Source: Microbacterium sp. SY138
GTDB taxonomy: Bacteria; Actinomycetota; Actinomycetes; Actinomycetales; Microbacteriaceae
DNA length: 64,000 nt
Direction of reading: 5' to 3'
NCBI RefSeq assembly: GCF_039729145.1
Contig: NZ_CP155793.1
Span: 2,914,001 to 2,978,000, forward strand
Shown here: positions 18,159-27,983 of the stretch, one piece after another
How positions within the stretch are numbered: the first letter of the stretch is position 1
How the letters are laid out: each line of letters starts with the position of its first letter
Notes under the pieces: generated by a model
The model's input: the letters and a program-made list of their open reading frames with translations, nothing else
What the model was told of the DNA's origin: nothing
Databases searched by the model: none
Made by a program: the position numbers and the translations under genes

Positions 18159-18869
18159 ATGCGCGAAGTCTTCCACCAGTCCCTCGAGGACCTTCAGAAT
18201 CGTCTCGTCGAGATCGCCGACCTCGTCACGGTCTCGATCGACAAGGCCACCAGGGCGTTCGCGACGAGCGACGTGGCCCTGGCCGAGGAGGTCATCGCCG
18301 ACGACGCGAAGATCGACGAGCTGGCCGTCGCCCTCGACGAGCAGGCCATCGAGATCCTCGCCCGCCAGCAGCCGGTCGCCCGCGACCTGCGCATCGTGGT
18401 CACGGCTCTGCGCGTGAGCGCCTCGCTCGAGCGCATGGGCGACATGTCGGAGCACATCGCCCAGCTCGCCCGTCTCCGCTTCCCCGAGCGCGCCATCCCG
18501 AAGGGCCTCAAGGGCACCTTCGTGAAGATGGGCGAGCTCGACGTCGAGGTCGCCCGCACGCTCTCCGAGCTGCTGCGCACCCAGGACCTGCGCTTCGCCG
18601 ACGCCATCCGCAACGCGGACGACGACGTCGACGAGCTGCACGCCACCGTCTTCGAGAAGGTTCTCAGCGACAACTGGAAGGGCGAGGCCACGGCGACCGT
18701 CGATGCCACGCTCGCCAGCCGCTACCACGAGCGCTTCGCGGACCACGCGGTGGCCGTCGCGAAGAAGGTCGTCTACCTCGCCACGGGCGATTGGGCCGTC
18801 GAGGAGGAGGACATCCCCCTCGCCGTCGAGCAGCAGGAGCTGGGCCAGCAGGAGTTCGGCCACGCCTGA
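18159..18869 (+). CDS. phoU: phosphate signalling protein PhoU
   Basis: A 236-residue all-helical PhoU protein with two three-helix repeats, which links PstSCAB transport state to the sensor kinase. Metal-binding style motifs are visible: ASLERMGDMSEHIAQLAR (ExxRxxDxxxxI) in repeat 1 and SRYHERFADHAVAVAKKVVY in repeat 2. ATG 18159 lies 12 nt after GAAAGG; an upstream in-frame TTG at 18147 is too close to that site. Confidence 0.95.
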   Translation: MREVFHQSLEDLQNRLVEIADLVTVSIDKATRAFATSDVALAEEVIADDAKIDELAVALDEQAIEILARQQPVARDLRIVVTALRVSASLERMGDMSEHIAQLARLRFPERAIPKGLKGTFVKMGELDVEVARTLSELLRTQDLRFADAIRNADDDVDELHATVFEKVLSDNWKGEATATVDATLASRYHERFADHAVAVAKKVVYLATGDWAVEEEDIPLAVEQQELGQQEFGHA

Positions 18870-18883
18870 CCCGCACATCGAGA

Positions 18884-18927
18884 AACGCCGAAGCCCCCGA
18901 TGCGTGCGCATCGGGGGCTTCGGCGTT
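18884..18927. terminator. bidirectional 20-bp hairpin
   Basis: Perfect arms 18884-18903 and 18908-18927, four-base loop GTGC, between convergent phoU and gpmA. Confidence 0.9.
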
Positions 18928-18941
18928 CCGAGCGGAAGCTC

Positions 18942-19691
18942 TTACTTCTTGCCCTGCACCGCGACGGCGGCGGCGCCGGCGGCGGCGGCCTCGGGGTCGA
19001 GGTAACGGCCGGGTCCGGTGGGGACGTTGTTCTCGTCCAGCTCGTAGACCAGCGGGATGCCGGTCGGGATGTTCAGCTCGGCGATGTCGTCGTCGCTGAT
19101 GCCCTCGAGGTGCTTCACGAGACCACGCAGCGAGTTGCCGTGCGCTGTGACGAGCACGGTCTTGCCGGCTTCGAGGTCGGGGACGATCGCGCTCTCCCAG
19201 TACGGCAGCAGACGGTCGATGACGAGCTTGAGCGACTCGGTGCGCGGCACTTCGCCATCGATCCCCGCGTAGCGGACGTCGTTCACCTGGCTGAACTCGC
19301 TCTCGTCGTCGAGCACGGGCGGCGGCACGTCGAACGAGCGGCGCCACAGCTGGAACTGCTCGGGACCGAACTCCTCGAGCGTCTGCGCCTTGTCCTTGCC
19401 CTGGAGCGCACCGTAGTGGCGCTCGTTGAGGCGCCACGAGCGGGTCACCGGGATCCACAGCCGGTCGGCGGCATCGAGCGCGATGTTCGCGGTCTGGATG
19501 GCGCGGCTCAGCAGCGAGGTGTGCAGCACGTCGGGGAGGATGCCGGACTCGGCCAGCAGCTCACCACCGCGGCGGGCCTCCTTCTCGCCCTGCGCGTTGA
19601 GGCGGACGTCCACCCAACCGGTGAACAGGTTCAGTTCGTTCCACTCGCTCCGGCCGTGGCGGAGCAGGATGAGGGTGCGCGTCGCAGTCAT
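18942..19691 (-). CDS. gpmA: 2,3-bisphosphoglycerate-dependent phosphoglycerate mutase
   Basis: Glycolytic enzyme (249 aa) interconverting 3- and 2-phosphoglycerate. [16 protein letters not shown] carries the phosphorylated His; [28 protein letters not shown] and [17 protein letters not shown] carry the remaining active-site Arg, Glu and His. The C terminus is Ala-rich. Single gene. Confidence 0.95.
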   Translation of the reverse strand: MTATRTLILLRHGRSEWNELNLFTGWVDVRLNAQGEKEARRGGELLAESGILPDVLHTSLLSRAIQTANIALDAADRLWIPVTRSWRLNERHYGALQGKDKAQTLEEFGPEQFQLWRRSFDVPPPVLDDESEFSQVNDVRYAGIDGEVPRTESLKLVIDRLLPYWESAIVPDLEAGKTVLVTAHGNSLRGLVKHLEGISDDDIAELNIPTGIPLVYELDENNVPTGPGRYLDPEAAAAGAAAVAVQGKK

Positions 19692-19750
19692 GCCGTCAGT
19701 TTATCCGCCCGGGGCACGGCACCCGATTCGGATGCTGGGAGGATGGAGAC

Positions 19751-20578
19751 ATGGCGTCATCTCCCCTCGGTCGGCCGACCCGCGGCACCACGGGGACCAA
19801 CCGACTGCGACGCAACGATCGCTGGATCGCGGCGAGCGCCGCGTTGCGGCGGGCATCCGATCCGCTGGTCGTCGACCTCGGCTACGGCGCCAGCGGCGTC
19901 ACCGCCTTCGAGCTCGCGACCCGCCTGGTCCGGGCGCGCGACGACGTCGAGGTGCGCGGCCTGGAGATCGACCCCGCGCGCGTCGCGACCGCCGACTCCC
20001 AGCTCGCCGAGGTGCGTGCGGGGCGAACGCCGTTCGCTCCCGATCTGCCCGTCTCCTTCGCGCGCGGCGGCTTCGAGGTTCCGCTCCCCGAGGGACGCAC
20101 GGCCGCGGTGATCCGCGCCATGAACGTGCTGCGGCAGTACGACGAGCAGGACGTCGCGGATGCCTGGTCCCTGATGGCTTCCCGCCTGGCCCCTGGCGGC
20201 CTGCTGTTCGAGGGGACCTGTGACGAGATCGGCCGGGTGTCGAGCTGGATCGACGTGGATGCGCACGCTGCGCCGCTGCGCTTCACGATCTCCCTGCGTC
20301 TCGCCGATCTGGAGCGCCCGAGCATCGTCGCCGAGCGTCTGCCGAAGGCGCTGATCCACCGCAACGTCCCGGGCGAGCGCATCCATTCCCTGCTCGTCGA
20401 TCTCGATCGGGAGTGGGACCGCGCGGCTCCGCTTTCGACGTTCGGCGCCACGCAGCGCTTCCTCGCCGCCGTGGGCGCACTCCGGGACCAGGGATGGCCG
20501 GTGCTCGGCGGACGCACTCGGTGGCGCCTGGGCGAGCTCACACTGCCCTGGTCCGCGGTCGCCCCGCTCCCCGCCTGA
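19751..20578 (+). CDS. class I SAM-dependent methyltransferase
   Basis: A 275-residue predicted methyltransferase. SAM-binding motif I DPLVVDLGYGASGVTAFELA, the acidic strand-2 end VRGLEIDPARV, then AVIRAMNVLRQYDEQDVADA and the SRLAPGGLLFEGTCDE strand typical of the fold. Divergent from gpmA and convergent with the YgfZ gene, with 2 bp between stops. Substrate not identifiable. Confidence 0.82.
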   Translation: MASSPLGRPTRGTTGTNRLRRNDRWIAASAALRRASDPLVVDLGYGASGVTAFELATRLVRARDDVEVRGLEIDPARVATADSQLAEVRAGRTPFAPDLPVSFARGGFEVPLPEGRTAAVIRAMNVLRQYDEQDVADAWSLMASRLAPGGLLFEGTCDEIGRVSSWIDVDAHAAPLRFTISLRLADLERPSIVAERLPKALIHRNVPGERIHSLLVDLDREWDRAAPLSTFGATQRFLAAVGALRDQGWPVLGGRTRWRLGELTLPWSAVAPLPA

Positions 20579-20580
20579 GT

Positions 20581-21717
20581 TCAGCTTCCGGCGCCGGAGA
20601 CGGAATCGCGCGGGTCCGGTGCCGTGGGTCGGCGAGACAGACGGGTGAGGCGCGGGATATCTGCGGTGGCCCCCGCGTCAGCCGGCACGATCACCTGCTG
20701 CGAGGCGGCGATGTCGATGCCGTCCGCACGCACCACCAGATCCCCGACCGGCGCGCGCCGCGACAGGATCGCGAGAGCGATGGGACCGTCTTCGTGGTGA
20801 CGCGCGACCGAGGTCAGGTGCCCGACCTCGTCGTCGCCGGCGTACACCGGCGCGCCCGGCTCGGGAAGCACCGCATCGCTGCCATCGAGGTGGAGGGCGG
20901 CCAGACGGCGGGGCGGGTGACCGAGATTGTGCACCTTCGCGACCGTCTCCTGTCCGCGGTAGCAGCCCTTGTTCAGGTGCACCGCGCTGCGGATCCAGTC
21001 GGACTCGTGCGGCAGCGAACGCTCGTCGACCTCTGTCGTCCAGCGCGGGCGCCAGGCAGCCACGCGCAGTGCCTCGGCGGCGAGGAGACCGGCGAGCGCC
21101 TCCCGATCGAGGGACGCGGCGAGGGCCTCAGCCCCGTCCGCGGACAGGATCGCCACCCGCCACGCATAGTCGGCCGCCGGATGCTCGATGACCTCGGAGT
21201 ACTGGTGTCCGCCGACGCTGATCCGCTGCCACGGGTCGGCCCAGACGAGAGCGATGCCGTGCGGCGAGGCTGCGGCGGCGGCGGCCGCCGCAGCGACGAC
21301 ACCGCCGTCGATGAACCCGACCGGCACGAGGTCGGCGCGGATGTCGACGGTGGCCTGGGTGCGGAACTTCATGCGCGTCAGCCAGCCGGCGAGCGCCTCG
21401 GCGTCTCCCGCATCCGCGATGAGCCATGTGGATGCACCGTCGTCGATGACGCCGGCCGCGTGTTCCACCCGGCCCTGCGGGTCGAGAACCAGAAGCTCGG
21501 TGCTTTCTCCGGGGGCGAGCCGTCCGACGGCCTGCGAGGTGATCGAATCGAGCCAGCTCAGCCGTTCGGGACCCGCGACCTCGATCACGGTGCGGTCGCC
21601 GAGGGGCGCGAGGGCCGCGCCGTCGGCGAGACGCCGCTGCTCACGGAACGCATCGCCGAAGTGCGCGATCAGATCGCCGTCGGCGACGGCACCGTCGATC
21701 CCGCCGAAGACGGACAT
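20581..21717 (-). CDS. ygfZ: YgfZ/GcvT-family folate-binding protein
   Basis: A 378-residue tetrahydrofolate-binding protein related to the glycine cleavage T-protein; YgfZ proteins help maintain certain Fe-S enzymes. The diagnostic motif NKGCYRGQETVAKVHNLG is intact, including the Cys. Other conserved points are LSWLDSITSQ and LDPQGRVEHA. ATG 21717 starts MSVFGGIDG; the longer frame to 21855 lies inside the neighbour. It begins one base after the upstream gene's stop, so the two are cotranscribed. Confidence 0.88.
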   Translation of the reverse strand: MSVFGGIDGAVADGDLIAHFGDAFREQRRLADGAALAPLGDRTVIEVAGPERLSWLDSITSQAVGRLAPGESTELLVLDPQGRVEHAAGVIDDGASTWLIADAGDAEALAGWLTRMKFRTQATVDIRADLVPVGFIDGGVVAAAAAAAAASPHGIALVWADPWQRISVGGHQYSEVIEHPAADYAWRVAILSADGAEALAASLDREALAGLLAAEALRVAAWRPRWTTEVDERSLPHESDWIRSAVHLNKGCYRGQETVAKVHNLGHPPRRLAALHLDGSDAVLPEPGAPVYAGDDEVGHLTSVARHHEDGPIALAILSRRAPVGDLVVRADGIDIAASQQVIVPADAGATADIPRLTRLSRRPTAPDPRDSVSGAGS

Positions 21718-21718
21718 C

Positions 21719-22321
21719 TCAGACCTTGGCCAGTCGAGCCGACGCATGGGAGCGCAGCGGGGTGCCGAGGGCGGCGATGTCCCAGGCCCACAGCAGGTGA
21801 CCGTCGACGAGGCCGTACATGCGCGAAGACGCCGTGTGCACCTTCGCACCGGCACTGCGCACGACGGCGTCCGAGCCGATGTCGATGCGCGGACCGTTGA
21901 TCTCGCCGATGTACAACTCGAGGGCGCCGTCGGCGTGCGCGAGCGAGACCTCGATGGGGAATCCGCCGCTCGGCGCGCGCAGCTCCTCCACGTCGTCGAC
22001 CGTGCGTGCGACGGCGGGCGCGGTCGGAGGCAGCAGCGCGGGACCGGGATCCGCGGCCGTGGCCGGGCGCGCCAGACGCCAGAAGCCTGTCTCGGCCAGC
22101 AACGCCGCGGCGGGGGCGCCCTCTTCCGTGAGGAACGTGGCCGTGCCGGAGTAGTTCAGGAACGGACCCCCGTCATGGCTGAAGCTGATCCGGTGCGTGA
22201 ACTCGCCCTGCAGGCGGTCTTCGCCCACCGGGTAGTCGATGACACCTGTTCCCTCCCAGACGCCGATCAGCCACGCGAACGGGACGAGATCGGCCGGAAG
22301 GTCGACGGGCAGTTCGAGCAT
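21719..22321 (-). CDS. FABP-like/nitrobindin-family beta-barrel protein
   Basis: A 200-residue protein of the DUF1794/nitrobindin family. The signature GVWEGTG (GxWxGxG) is at residues 20-26; YPVGEDRLQGEFTHRISFSH and LYIGEINGPRID follow the family pattern, and the C terminus LRSHASARLAKV carries the His position that ligates haem in nitrobindins. Haem binding and peroxynitrite isomerase activity are family knowledge, not shown here. Immediately upstream of ygfZ. Confidence 0.85.
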   Translation of the reverse strand: MLELPVDLPADLVPFAWLIGVWEGTGVIDYPVGEDRLQGEFTHRISFSHDGGPFLNYSGTATFLTEEGAPAAALLAETGFWRLARPATAADPGPALLPPTAPAVARTVDDVEELRAPSGGFPIEVSLAHADGALELYIGEINGPRIDIGSDAVVRSAGAKVHTASSRMYGLVDGHLLWAWDIAALGTPLRSHASARLAKV

Positions 22322-22328
22322 CGTCGCG

Positions 22329-22442
22329 TCAGCGCTGGCCGCGGAAGAGGTTGCGCAGCACCACTGCCGAGACGAAGACGATAGCGAGGCTCGCGAGGCC
22401 CAGCAGGCCGATGAAGAAGATTTCGAGCGCCATGAGGTCCAT
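22329..22442 (-). CDS. 37-residue single-pass membrane protein
   Basis: A short gene: MDLMALEIFFIGLLGLASLA, IVFVSAVVLRNLFRGQR. It is one hydrophobic helix with a basic C-terminal end, so probably membrane inserted with a cytoplasmic tail. GGTGGAG lies about 6 nt upstream of ATG 22442. It sits between two same-strand genes, 7 bp before the FABP-like gene start, consistent with an operon. No family recognised. Confidence 0.65.
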   Translation of the reverse strand: MDLMALEIFFIGLLGLASLAIVFVSAVVLRNLFRGQR

Positions 22443-22471
22443 GTGCTCCACCTTACCGCGCCGCGCCGGTG

Positions 22472-22762
22472 TCAGGACGGGATCAGCGCTGCGAGACCGA
22501 ATCCGACCGAGATGATGCCCATCAGCAGCAGACCGCCGATCACGCTCCCCGCCACCCGGAAGATGAAACCCTGCGTGCGCCCGTACCAGAGCTGCACGGC
22601 GAAGGACAGGAGCACGACGCCGCCGAACCCGACCAGCAGCCAGGACACGCGCCATTCCTCCGGCACGAAGATGCCGATGGCGACGGTGGCGAGGAACGCG
22701 GTGGCCCAGACGACGAGCACACCGACGAACGCGTTGCGCGGTGCGAGTGCGGGATCCGTCAT
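22472..22762 (-). CDS. small integral membrane protein (96 aa)
   Basis: Three predicted membrane helices: AFVGVLVVWATAFLATVAIG, LLVGFGGVVLLSFAVQLWYG and VAGSVIGGLLLMGIISVGFG. ATG 22762 (MTDPALAPRNAF) is preferred over an upstream in-frame ATG. It begins the small-membrane-protein/FABP/ygfZ run and is divergent from the GlnR-type gene. Function unknown. Confidence 0.78.
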   Translation of the reverse strand: MTDPALAPRNAFVGVLVVWATAFLATVAIGIFVPEEWRVSWLLVGFGGVVLLSFAVQLWYGRTQGFIFRVAGSVIGGLLLMGIISVGFGLAALIPS

Positions 22763-22833
22763 GTCTCCATTGTTGCGCATCGCTCCCGGTATCATGGCGG
22801 CACGACGTCGATCCGCGTCTGTGAGGAGTGCGC

Positions 22834-23517
22834 GTGGCCCAGGTGCTGGTTCTGACCAACGCTCCGCTCTCCGAGCAGGTGCTCCCCGCGCTCGAGCTGC
22901 TGAGCCACCGCGCGCGCCAGATACCCGCAGAGCCCTCGCAACTGGTCAACGCCCCCGAGTACGACGTCGTGATCGTCGATGGCCGTCACGACCTGGTCGC
23001 CGCGAAGTCGCTGTGCCGCCTGCTGCGAACCGCCGGGCAGGATGCGCCGCTGCTCCTCGTCGTCACGGAAGGCGGGATGAGCGCGCTGTCGGGAGACTGG
23101 GGCATCGACGATGTCCTGCTCTCCACGGCGGGGCCCGCGGAGATCGACGCCCGACTCCGTCTCGCCCTCGCCCGACGCGACGAGGTCGCCGAGCCCGCGC
23201 GCGTGCAGGCATCCGGCGTCACGATCGATGAGCAGTCCTACTCCGCCAAACTGCGCGGCAGGCCTCTGGATCTCACCTACAAGGAGTTCCAGCTTCTGCA
23301 CTTCCTGGCGACGCACCCCGCTCGCGTGTTCACCCGCGAGCAGTTGCTCAGCGAGGTCTGGGGGTACGACTATTTCGGGGGCACCCGCACGGTCGACGTG
23401 CATGTGCGACGGCTCAGGGCGAAGCTCGGCGACCAGGAGCAGATCATCGGCACCGTGCGCAACGTCGGCTACCGCTTCAACGTCAACGAGGATGAGGGCC
23501 TCGCCAGCGCGGGCTGA
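22834..23517 (+). CDS. glnR: GlnR-type atypical response regulator (nitrogen control)
   Basis: OmpR-like regulator (227 aa) matching the actinobacterial GlnR pattern: [60 protein letters not shown] and the winged helix [40 protein letters not shown]. GlnR controls nitrogen assimilation genes such as amtB and glnA and acts without a partner kinase; its receiver is atypical. GTG 22834 is chosen because GAGGAG ends 5 nt upstream; the in-frame GTG at 22828 overlaps that site. It sits just before ppk1. Confidence 0.82.
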   Translation: MAQVLVLTNAPLSEQVLPALELLSHRARQIPAEPSQLVNAPEYDVVIVDGRHDLVAAKSLCRLLRTAGQDAPLLLVVTEGGMSALSGDWGIDDVLLSTAGPAEIDARLRLALARRDEVAEPARVQASGVTIDEQSYSAKLRGRPLDLTYKEFQLLHFLATHPARVFTREQLLSEVWGYDYFGGTRTVDVHVRRLRAKLGDQEQIIGTVRNVGYRFNVNEDEGLASAG

Positions 23518-23528
23518 CGATCGACTCC

Positions 23529-23561
23529 GTTCACACGGGCGTCACCTCTCGGTGCTTAGAT
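23529..23561 (+). promoter_or_regulatory. candidate PHO box and -10 of ppk1
   Basis: GTTCACACGGG (23529-23539) is followed directly by CGTCACCTCTC (23540-23550), two 11-bp units like PhoP/RegX3 box repeats. TTAGAT at 23556-23561 could be a -10, placing the transcription start at or next to ATG 23569 (leaderless). Confidence 0.5.
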
Positions 23562-23568
23562 GTACCCC

Positions 23569-25734
23569 ATGATCGATCCCGCACTCGCCGACGCCGGGCT
23601 GGGTGACGCCGAAGACGACGACTTCGACGCCATCGAGTCCTACGACTCCCAGCTCCCGGACCACCGCTACCTGGATCGCGAGCTCAGCTGGCTCGCCTTC
23701 AACCAGCGCGTGCTCGAGCTCGCCGAGGATCCCTCGCTTCCCGAACTCGAACGTGCCAACTTCCTGGCGATCTTCGCGAGCAACCTCGACGAGTTCTTCA
23801 TGGTGCGCGTCGCGGGCCTCAAGCGCCGCATCATGACCGGCCTCGCGGTGCCCACGAACATCGGCCGCTCCCCCGTCGACGCGCTCGCCGACATCTCGCG
23901 CGAGGCGCATGCCCTGCAGCTGCGGCACGCGGATGCCTGGACCTCGCTCGTGCGTCCGGCTCTGGCCGAATCCGGCGTGGAGATCACCGAGTGGTCCGAG
24001 CTCACGGACGGCGAGCGCTCCGCGCTGTCGGAGTACTTCGGAGCCCAGGTCTTCCCTGTGCTGATGCCGCTCGCCGTGGATCCGGCGCATCCGTTCCCCT
24101 ACATCTCGGGGCTGTCGCTGAACCTCGCGATCCGCATCCGCAACGCCCGCACCGGACGGCAGGAGTTCGCTCGGCTCAAGGTGCCGCCCATGCTCCCGCG
24201 CTTCGTCGAGGTTCCGGGAGGCGGCGAGATCAAGCGCTTCCTGCGCTTGGAGGAGCTCATCGCCAATCATCTGGGCGATCTGTTCCCCGGCATGGAGGTG
24301 CTCGACCACCACGCGTTCCGTCTGACGCGCAACGAGGACGTGGAGATCGAGGAGGACGAGAGCGAGAACCTCATCCAGGCACTCGAGGCCGAGCTGCTGC
24401 GTCGACGTTTCGGTCCGCCGATCCGTCTCGAGATCACCGACGACATGGATGATGTCACGATGGACCTGCTGGTCCGCGAACTCGACATCACCGACCTCGA
24501 GGTCTACCGGCTTCCCGGGCCGCTCGACCTGCGCGGTCTGTTCGACCTGTCCCGCATCGATCGCCCCGACCTGCGGTATCCGCCGCACCTGCCGACCACC
24601 GCCGTGGCCTTCCAGCCCGCGGGATCGAGCAACCGGGCGGACATCTTCAAGGCGATCCGCAAGTCGGACGTGCTGGTGCACCACCCGTACGAGTCGTTCA
24701 CCACGAGCGTGCAGGCGTTCCTCGAGCAGGCGGCCCGTGACCCGCACGTGCTCGCCATCAAGCAGACCCTCTACCGCACCTCCGGCGACAGCCCCATCGT
24801 GCAGGCGCTCATCGACGCGGCGGAGGCGGGCAAGCAGGTGCTGGCCCTCGTCGAGGTGAAGGCCCGCTTCGACGAGGCGAACAACATCGTCTGGGCGCGC
24901 AAGCTCGAGAAGGCCGGCGTGCACGTGGTCTACGGCCTCGTCGGGCTCAAGACCCACTGCAAACTCGCGCTCGTCATCCGCGAGGAAGACGGCAAGCTGC
25001 AGCACTACTCCCATGTCGGCACCGGAAACTACAACCCGAAGACCAGCCGTATCTACGAGGACTTCGGGTTGTTCACCGCCGACGCGCAGGTCGGCAAGGA
25101 CCTGACACGACTCTTCAACGAGCTCAGCGGCTACGCGATCGAGAAGAAGTTCAAGCGCCTCCTGGTCGCGCCCCTGCACCTGCGCAAGGGCCTGGTCCGC
25201 CAGATCGATGCCGAGCGGAAGAACGCCGAGGCGGGGATTCCCGCGCACATCCGCATCAAGGTGAACTCGATGGTGGACGAGGAGATCATCGACGCGCTCT
25301 ACCGTGCGAGCGCGGCGGGTGTGAAGGTCGACGTCTGGGTGCGCGGTATCTGCAGTCTCCGCACCGACCTCGACGGGATCAGCGACAACATCACGGTGCG
25401 CAGCATCCTCGGTCGATACCTGGAGCACTCGCGCATCTTCGCCTTCGAGAACGGCGGCGATCCTCAGGTGTACATCGGCAGTGCCGACATGATGCACCGC
25501 AACCTCGACCGCCGCGTGGAGGCCCTGGTGCGCGTCACCGACCCCGCCCACCTCAAGGAACTCGGAACGTTCTTCGACCTGGCGATGGATGCCGGCACGA
25601 CCTCGTGGCATCTCGGTGCAGGAGGGGTCTGGGAGCGCCACGCCGTCGACGCGGAGGGCAAGCCCCTGATCGACCTGCAGGATAAGACCATGGGCTTGAT
25701 CCAGCGGCGCCGTCGCGCGCGGGCGGTCCGATGA
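23569..25734 (+). CDS. ppk1: polyphosphate kinase 1
   Basis: Makes inorganic polyphosphate from ATP (721 aa). N-terminal domain [20 protein letters not shown] and [20 protein letters not shown]; phosphorylated His in [12 protein letters not shown]; second active-site segment [20 protein letters not shown] and the phospholipase-D-like C-terminal domains. ATG 23569 is chosen over ATG 23560 because neither has an RBS and 23569 fits leaderless initiation from the -10 upstream. The stop overlaps the next start (ATGA), coupling it to the Nudix gene. Confidence 0.95.
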   Translation: MIDPALADAGLGDAEDDDFDAIESYDSQLPDHRYLDRELSWLAFNQRVLELAEDPSLPELERANFLAIFASNLDEFFMVRVAGLKRRIMTGLAVPTNIGRSPVDALADISREAHALQLRHADAWTSLVRPALAESGVEITEWSELTDGERSALSEYFGAQVFPVLMPLAVDPAHPFPYISGLSLNLAIRIRNARTGRQEFARLKVPPMLPRFVEVPGGGEIKRFLRLEELIANHLGDLFPGMEVLDHHAFRLTRNEDVEIEEDESENLIQALEAELLRRRFGPPIRLEITDDMDDVTMDLLVRELDITDLEVYRLPGPLDLRGLFDLSRIDRPDLRYPPHLPTTAVAFQPAGSSNRADIFKAIRKSDVLVHHPYESFTTSVQAFLEQAARDPHVLAIKQTLYRTSGDSPIVQALIDAAEAGKQVLALVEVKARFDEANNIVWARKLEKAGVHVVYGLVGLKTHCKLALVIREEDGKLQHYSHVGTGNYNPKTSRIYEDFGLFTADAQVGKDLTRLFNELSGYAIEKKFKRLLVAPLHLRKGLVRQIDAERKNAEAGIPAHIRIKVNSMVDEEIIDALYRASAAGVKVDVWVRGICSLRTDLDGISDNITVRSILGRYLEHSRIFAFENGGDPQVYIGSADMMHRNLDRRVEALVRVTDPAHLKELGTFFDLAMDAGTTSWHLGAGGVWERHAVDAEGKPLIDLQDKTMGLIQRRRRARAVR

Positions 25735-26720
25735 ACACGCGGCAACTGCAGCTCCCGGTCGGCACCACGACGAACTCGAAGTGGACGGACAAGGCCGTGT
25801 ACGCGGCGGGAGCCGTGGTGTGGCGCCTCGTCGAGGGCAAGCTGCGCATCCTGCTGATCCACCGCACCAAGTACCGCGACATCACGCTTCCCAAGGGCAA
25901 GGTCGATCCTGGGGAGATGCTCGCCGAGACAGCCGTGCGCGAGGTGCAGGAGGAGACCGGCATCCGGGTCTCGCTCGGGGTCTCGGTCGGTGTGAGCCGC
26001 TATCACCTGGCGTCGCAGAAGCAGAAGGTCGTGCACTACTGGGCCGCAGAGGCGACCGACGCCGCGATCCGGGAGTCGACGTTCGTTCCCAACCGGGAGA
26101 TCGCTGCGCTCGAGTGGGTGAGCGTGAAGAAGGCGAGAGCGCGCCTGAGCTACCCCGTCGACCTCGAGATCCTCGACTTCTTCTCCAACCTCGTCGACGA
26201 CGGTGTGCTGCGCACCTTCCCGGTGATCGCCCTGCGGCATGCGAAGGCGACGCCCCGCTCGGAGTGGGACGGGTCGGATGCCTCACGGCCACTCACCGAC
26301 CGCGGACGGAAGCAGGCGAAGTCGATCGTGGGACCGCTGCGCGCTTTCGGCGTGCGCAGGATCGTGACGAGCGACGCGGTGCGGTGCGTGGAGACGATCA
26401 CTCCTCTCGCTCGCGCACTCGATCGCAAGCCCGTGAAGACGGAGAAGATCAGCCAGGACGCTTGGGAGGACGGCGAGTCCGATCTGCGCGCGGTCATCGG
26501 TCGCCGCATCCGCGCCGGCAAGCCTGCAGTGCTGTGCAGCCACGGGCCGGTGCTTCCGGGTCTGCTCTCCGAGATCGCCCTGGCCACAGGCACCATCCAG
26601 GGGTCGTATCTCAGCAGTGCCGCAGACCTCGAGCCGGCCGCGTTCTCGGTCGTGCATCTGTCGGCCACGAACCCCGGATCCGGGATCATCGCGATCGAGA
26701 CGCACATCCCCAAGGTCTGA
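25731..26720 (+). CDS. Nudix hydrolase fused to histidine phosphatase (MutT1-like)
   Basis: Two-domain enzyme of 329 residues, as in mycobacterial MutT1. Residues 20-150 are Nudix: [26 protein letters not shown]. Residues 165-329 are a histidine-phosphatase (SixA-like) domain: [15 protein letters not shown] with the RH motif, [17 protein letters not shown] and [12 protein letters not shown] with the second His. Relatives hydrolyse 8-oxo-dGTP or dinucleoside polyphosphates, then dephosphorylate. Coupled to ppk1 by ATGA overlap, which suggests a link to (poly)phosphate metabolism. Confidence 0.88.
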   Translation: MNTRQLQLPVGTTTNSKWTDKAVYAAGAVVWRLVEGKLRILLIHRTKYRDITLPKGKVDPGEMLAETAVREVQEETGIRVSLGVSVGVSRYHLASQKQKVVHYWAAEATDAAIRESTFVPNREIAALEWVSVKKARARLSYPVDLEILDFFSNLVDDGVLRTFPVIALRHAKATPRSEWDGSDASRPLTDRGRKQAKSIVGPLRAFGVRRIVTSDAVRCVETITPLARALDRKPVKTEKISQDAWEDGESDLRAVIGRRIRAGKPAVLCSHGPVLPGLLSEIALATGTIQGSYLSSAADLEPAAFSVVHLSATNPGSGIIAIETHIPKV

Positions 26721-26764
26721 CGTCCCCTGATTTCTCGCGGGAGCACCCCAGAGAGTCGCCCGTC

Positions 26765-26809
26765 GTTCACCTGCCGTTCACCTGCTCGGGAGAGTCTCGT
26801 TAACCGTCG
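26765..26809 (+). promoter_or_regulatory. PHO box upstream of pstS
   Basis: Two perfect adjacent 11-bp units, GTTCACCTGCC (26765-26775) and GTTCACCTGCT (26776-26786), and a third, GTTAACCGTCG, at 26799-26809, about two units further. This matches the actinobacterial PhoP/RegX3 direct-repeat operator and is the clearest of three such sites in the window. Confidence 0.8.
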
Positions 26810-26870
26810 CCCATAGCGTCACTGTGTGCCCTGCACCGGGCCCCACCCATTCCAGATCGAAGGATCCACA

Positions 26871-27977
26871 GTGAAGATCTCCCGAATCGCACGAATCGGC
26901 GCCATCGGCGCCGTCGCCGCCCTCGCACTCGCCGGCTGTGCCGCGAACGAAGCAGGCACCGGTTCCACCGACGAGCCCACCTCCAGCACCGCCGCCGTCA
27001 GCGGTTCCCTGGTCGGCGCGGGCGCCTCCTCGCAGCAGGTCGCCATCCAGGCATGGACCGCCGAGTTCCAGAAGACCAACCCCGACGCCCAGGTCGAGTA
27101 CGACCCGCAGGGCTCGGGCGGTGGCCGCGAGTCCTTCCAGCAGGGCGCGGTCAACTTCGCCGGCTCGGACCGCGCGTTCAAGACCGACGAGATCTCGGCC
27201 GGCGGCTTCGGCGCGTGCGTCGACGGCTCCGACCTCATCGAGATCCCCGCATACATCTCGCCGATCGCCATCGTCTTCTCGCTCGACGGCGTGGACGAGC
27301 TGAACCTCGACCCCGAGACCATCGCGTCGATCTTCGCCGGCAAGATCACCAACTGGAACGACCCGGCGATCGCCAAGGACAACCCCGACGCCAAGCTCCC
27401 CGATCTCGCCATCACGCCCGTCCACCGCTCCGACAAGTCGGGCACCACGGGCAACTTCACCGACTACCTGGCGCAGACCGCCGGCGACGTGTGGACCGCG
27501 GGCAGCGTCGAGGAGTGGCCGGCCGACCTCGCCGGAGAGTCCGCCGAGAAGACCTCGGGCGTCGCCAACGCCGTCAAGGGTGGACAGGGCCTCATCGGCT
27601 ACATCGACTCCTCGCAGGCCGCCGACTTCGCGTCGGTGAACGTCAAGGTCGGCGACAAGTTCGTGCCGCACTCGGCCGAAGGTGCCGCCGCCACGCTCGA
27701 CGCCTCGAAGATCGAGGAAGGCCGCACCGACGGCGACCTCGCCTTCGCGATCGACCGCACCACCACCGCCGACGGCGCGTACCCCGTGCTCCTCGTCAGC
27801 TACCTCATCGGCTGCGCCGAGTACGAGGACGAGAACGTCGCCGCGCTGACCAAGGCGTTCTTCACCACCGCGATCAGCGCCGAGGGCCAGGACGCCGCCG
27901 CGACCAACGCCGGCAGCGCCCCGATCTCGGACGACCTGCGCACGCAGGCTCAGGCTGCGATCGACCTCATCAAGTGA
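26871..27977 (+). CDS. pstS: phosphate ABC transporter substrate-binding lipoprotein PstS
   Basis: Extracytoplasmic phosphate receptor (368 aa). Signal VKISRIARIGAIGAVAALAL with lipobox LAGC. Phosphate-binding segments: GAGASSQQVAIQAW, DPQGSGGGRESFQ, NFAGSDRAF and HRSDKSGTTGNFTDYL. GTG 26871 follows AAGGA by six bases. First gene of pstSCAB, under the PHO box. A strong hairpin follows before pstC. Confidence 0.95.
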   Translation: MKISRIARIGAIGAVAALALAGCAANEAGTGSTDEPTSSTAAVSGSLVGAGASSQQVAIQAWTAEFQKTNPDAQVEYDPQGSGGGRESFQQGAVNFAGSDRAFKTDEISAGGFGACVDGSDLIEIPAYISPIAIVFSLDGVDELNLDPETIASIFAGKITNWNDPAIAKDNPDAKLPDLAITPVHRSDKSGTTGNFTDYLAQTAGDVWTAGSVEEWPADLAGESAEKTSGVANAVKGGQGLIGYIDSSQAADFASVNVKVGDKFVPHSAEGAAATLDASKIEEGRTDGDLAFAIDRTTTADGAYPVLLVSYLIGCAEYEDENVAALTKAFFTTAISAEGQDAAATNAGSAPISDDLRTQAQAAIDLIK

Positions 27978-27983
27978 GCCAGT

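Noticed and set aside
17943..18911. In-frame extension of senX3 upstream to 18911
   Set aside because: Antisense to phoU; no membrane or kinase-related sequence before the helix that starts at 17942.
23542..25641. Minus-strand open frame of about 700 codons
   Set aside because: Exact antisense shadow of ppk1; no motif or RBS.
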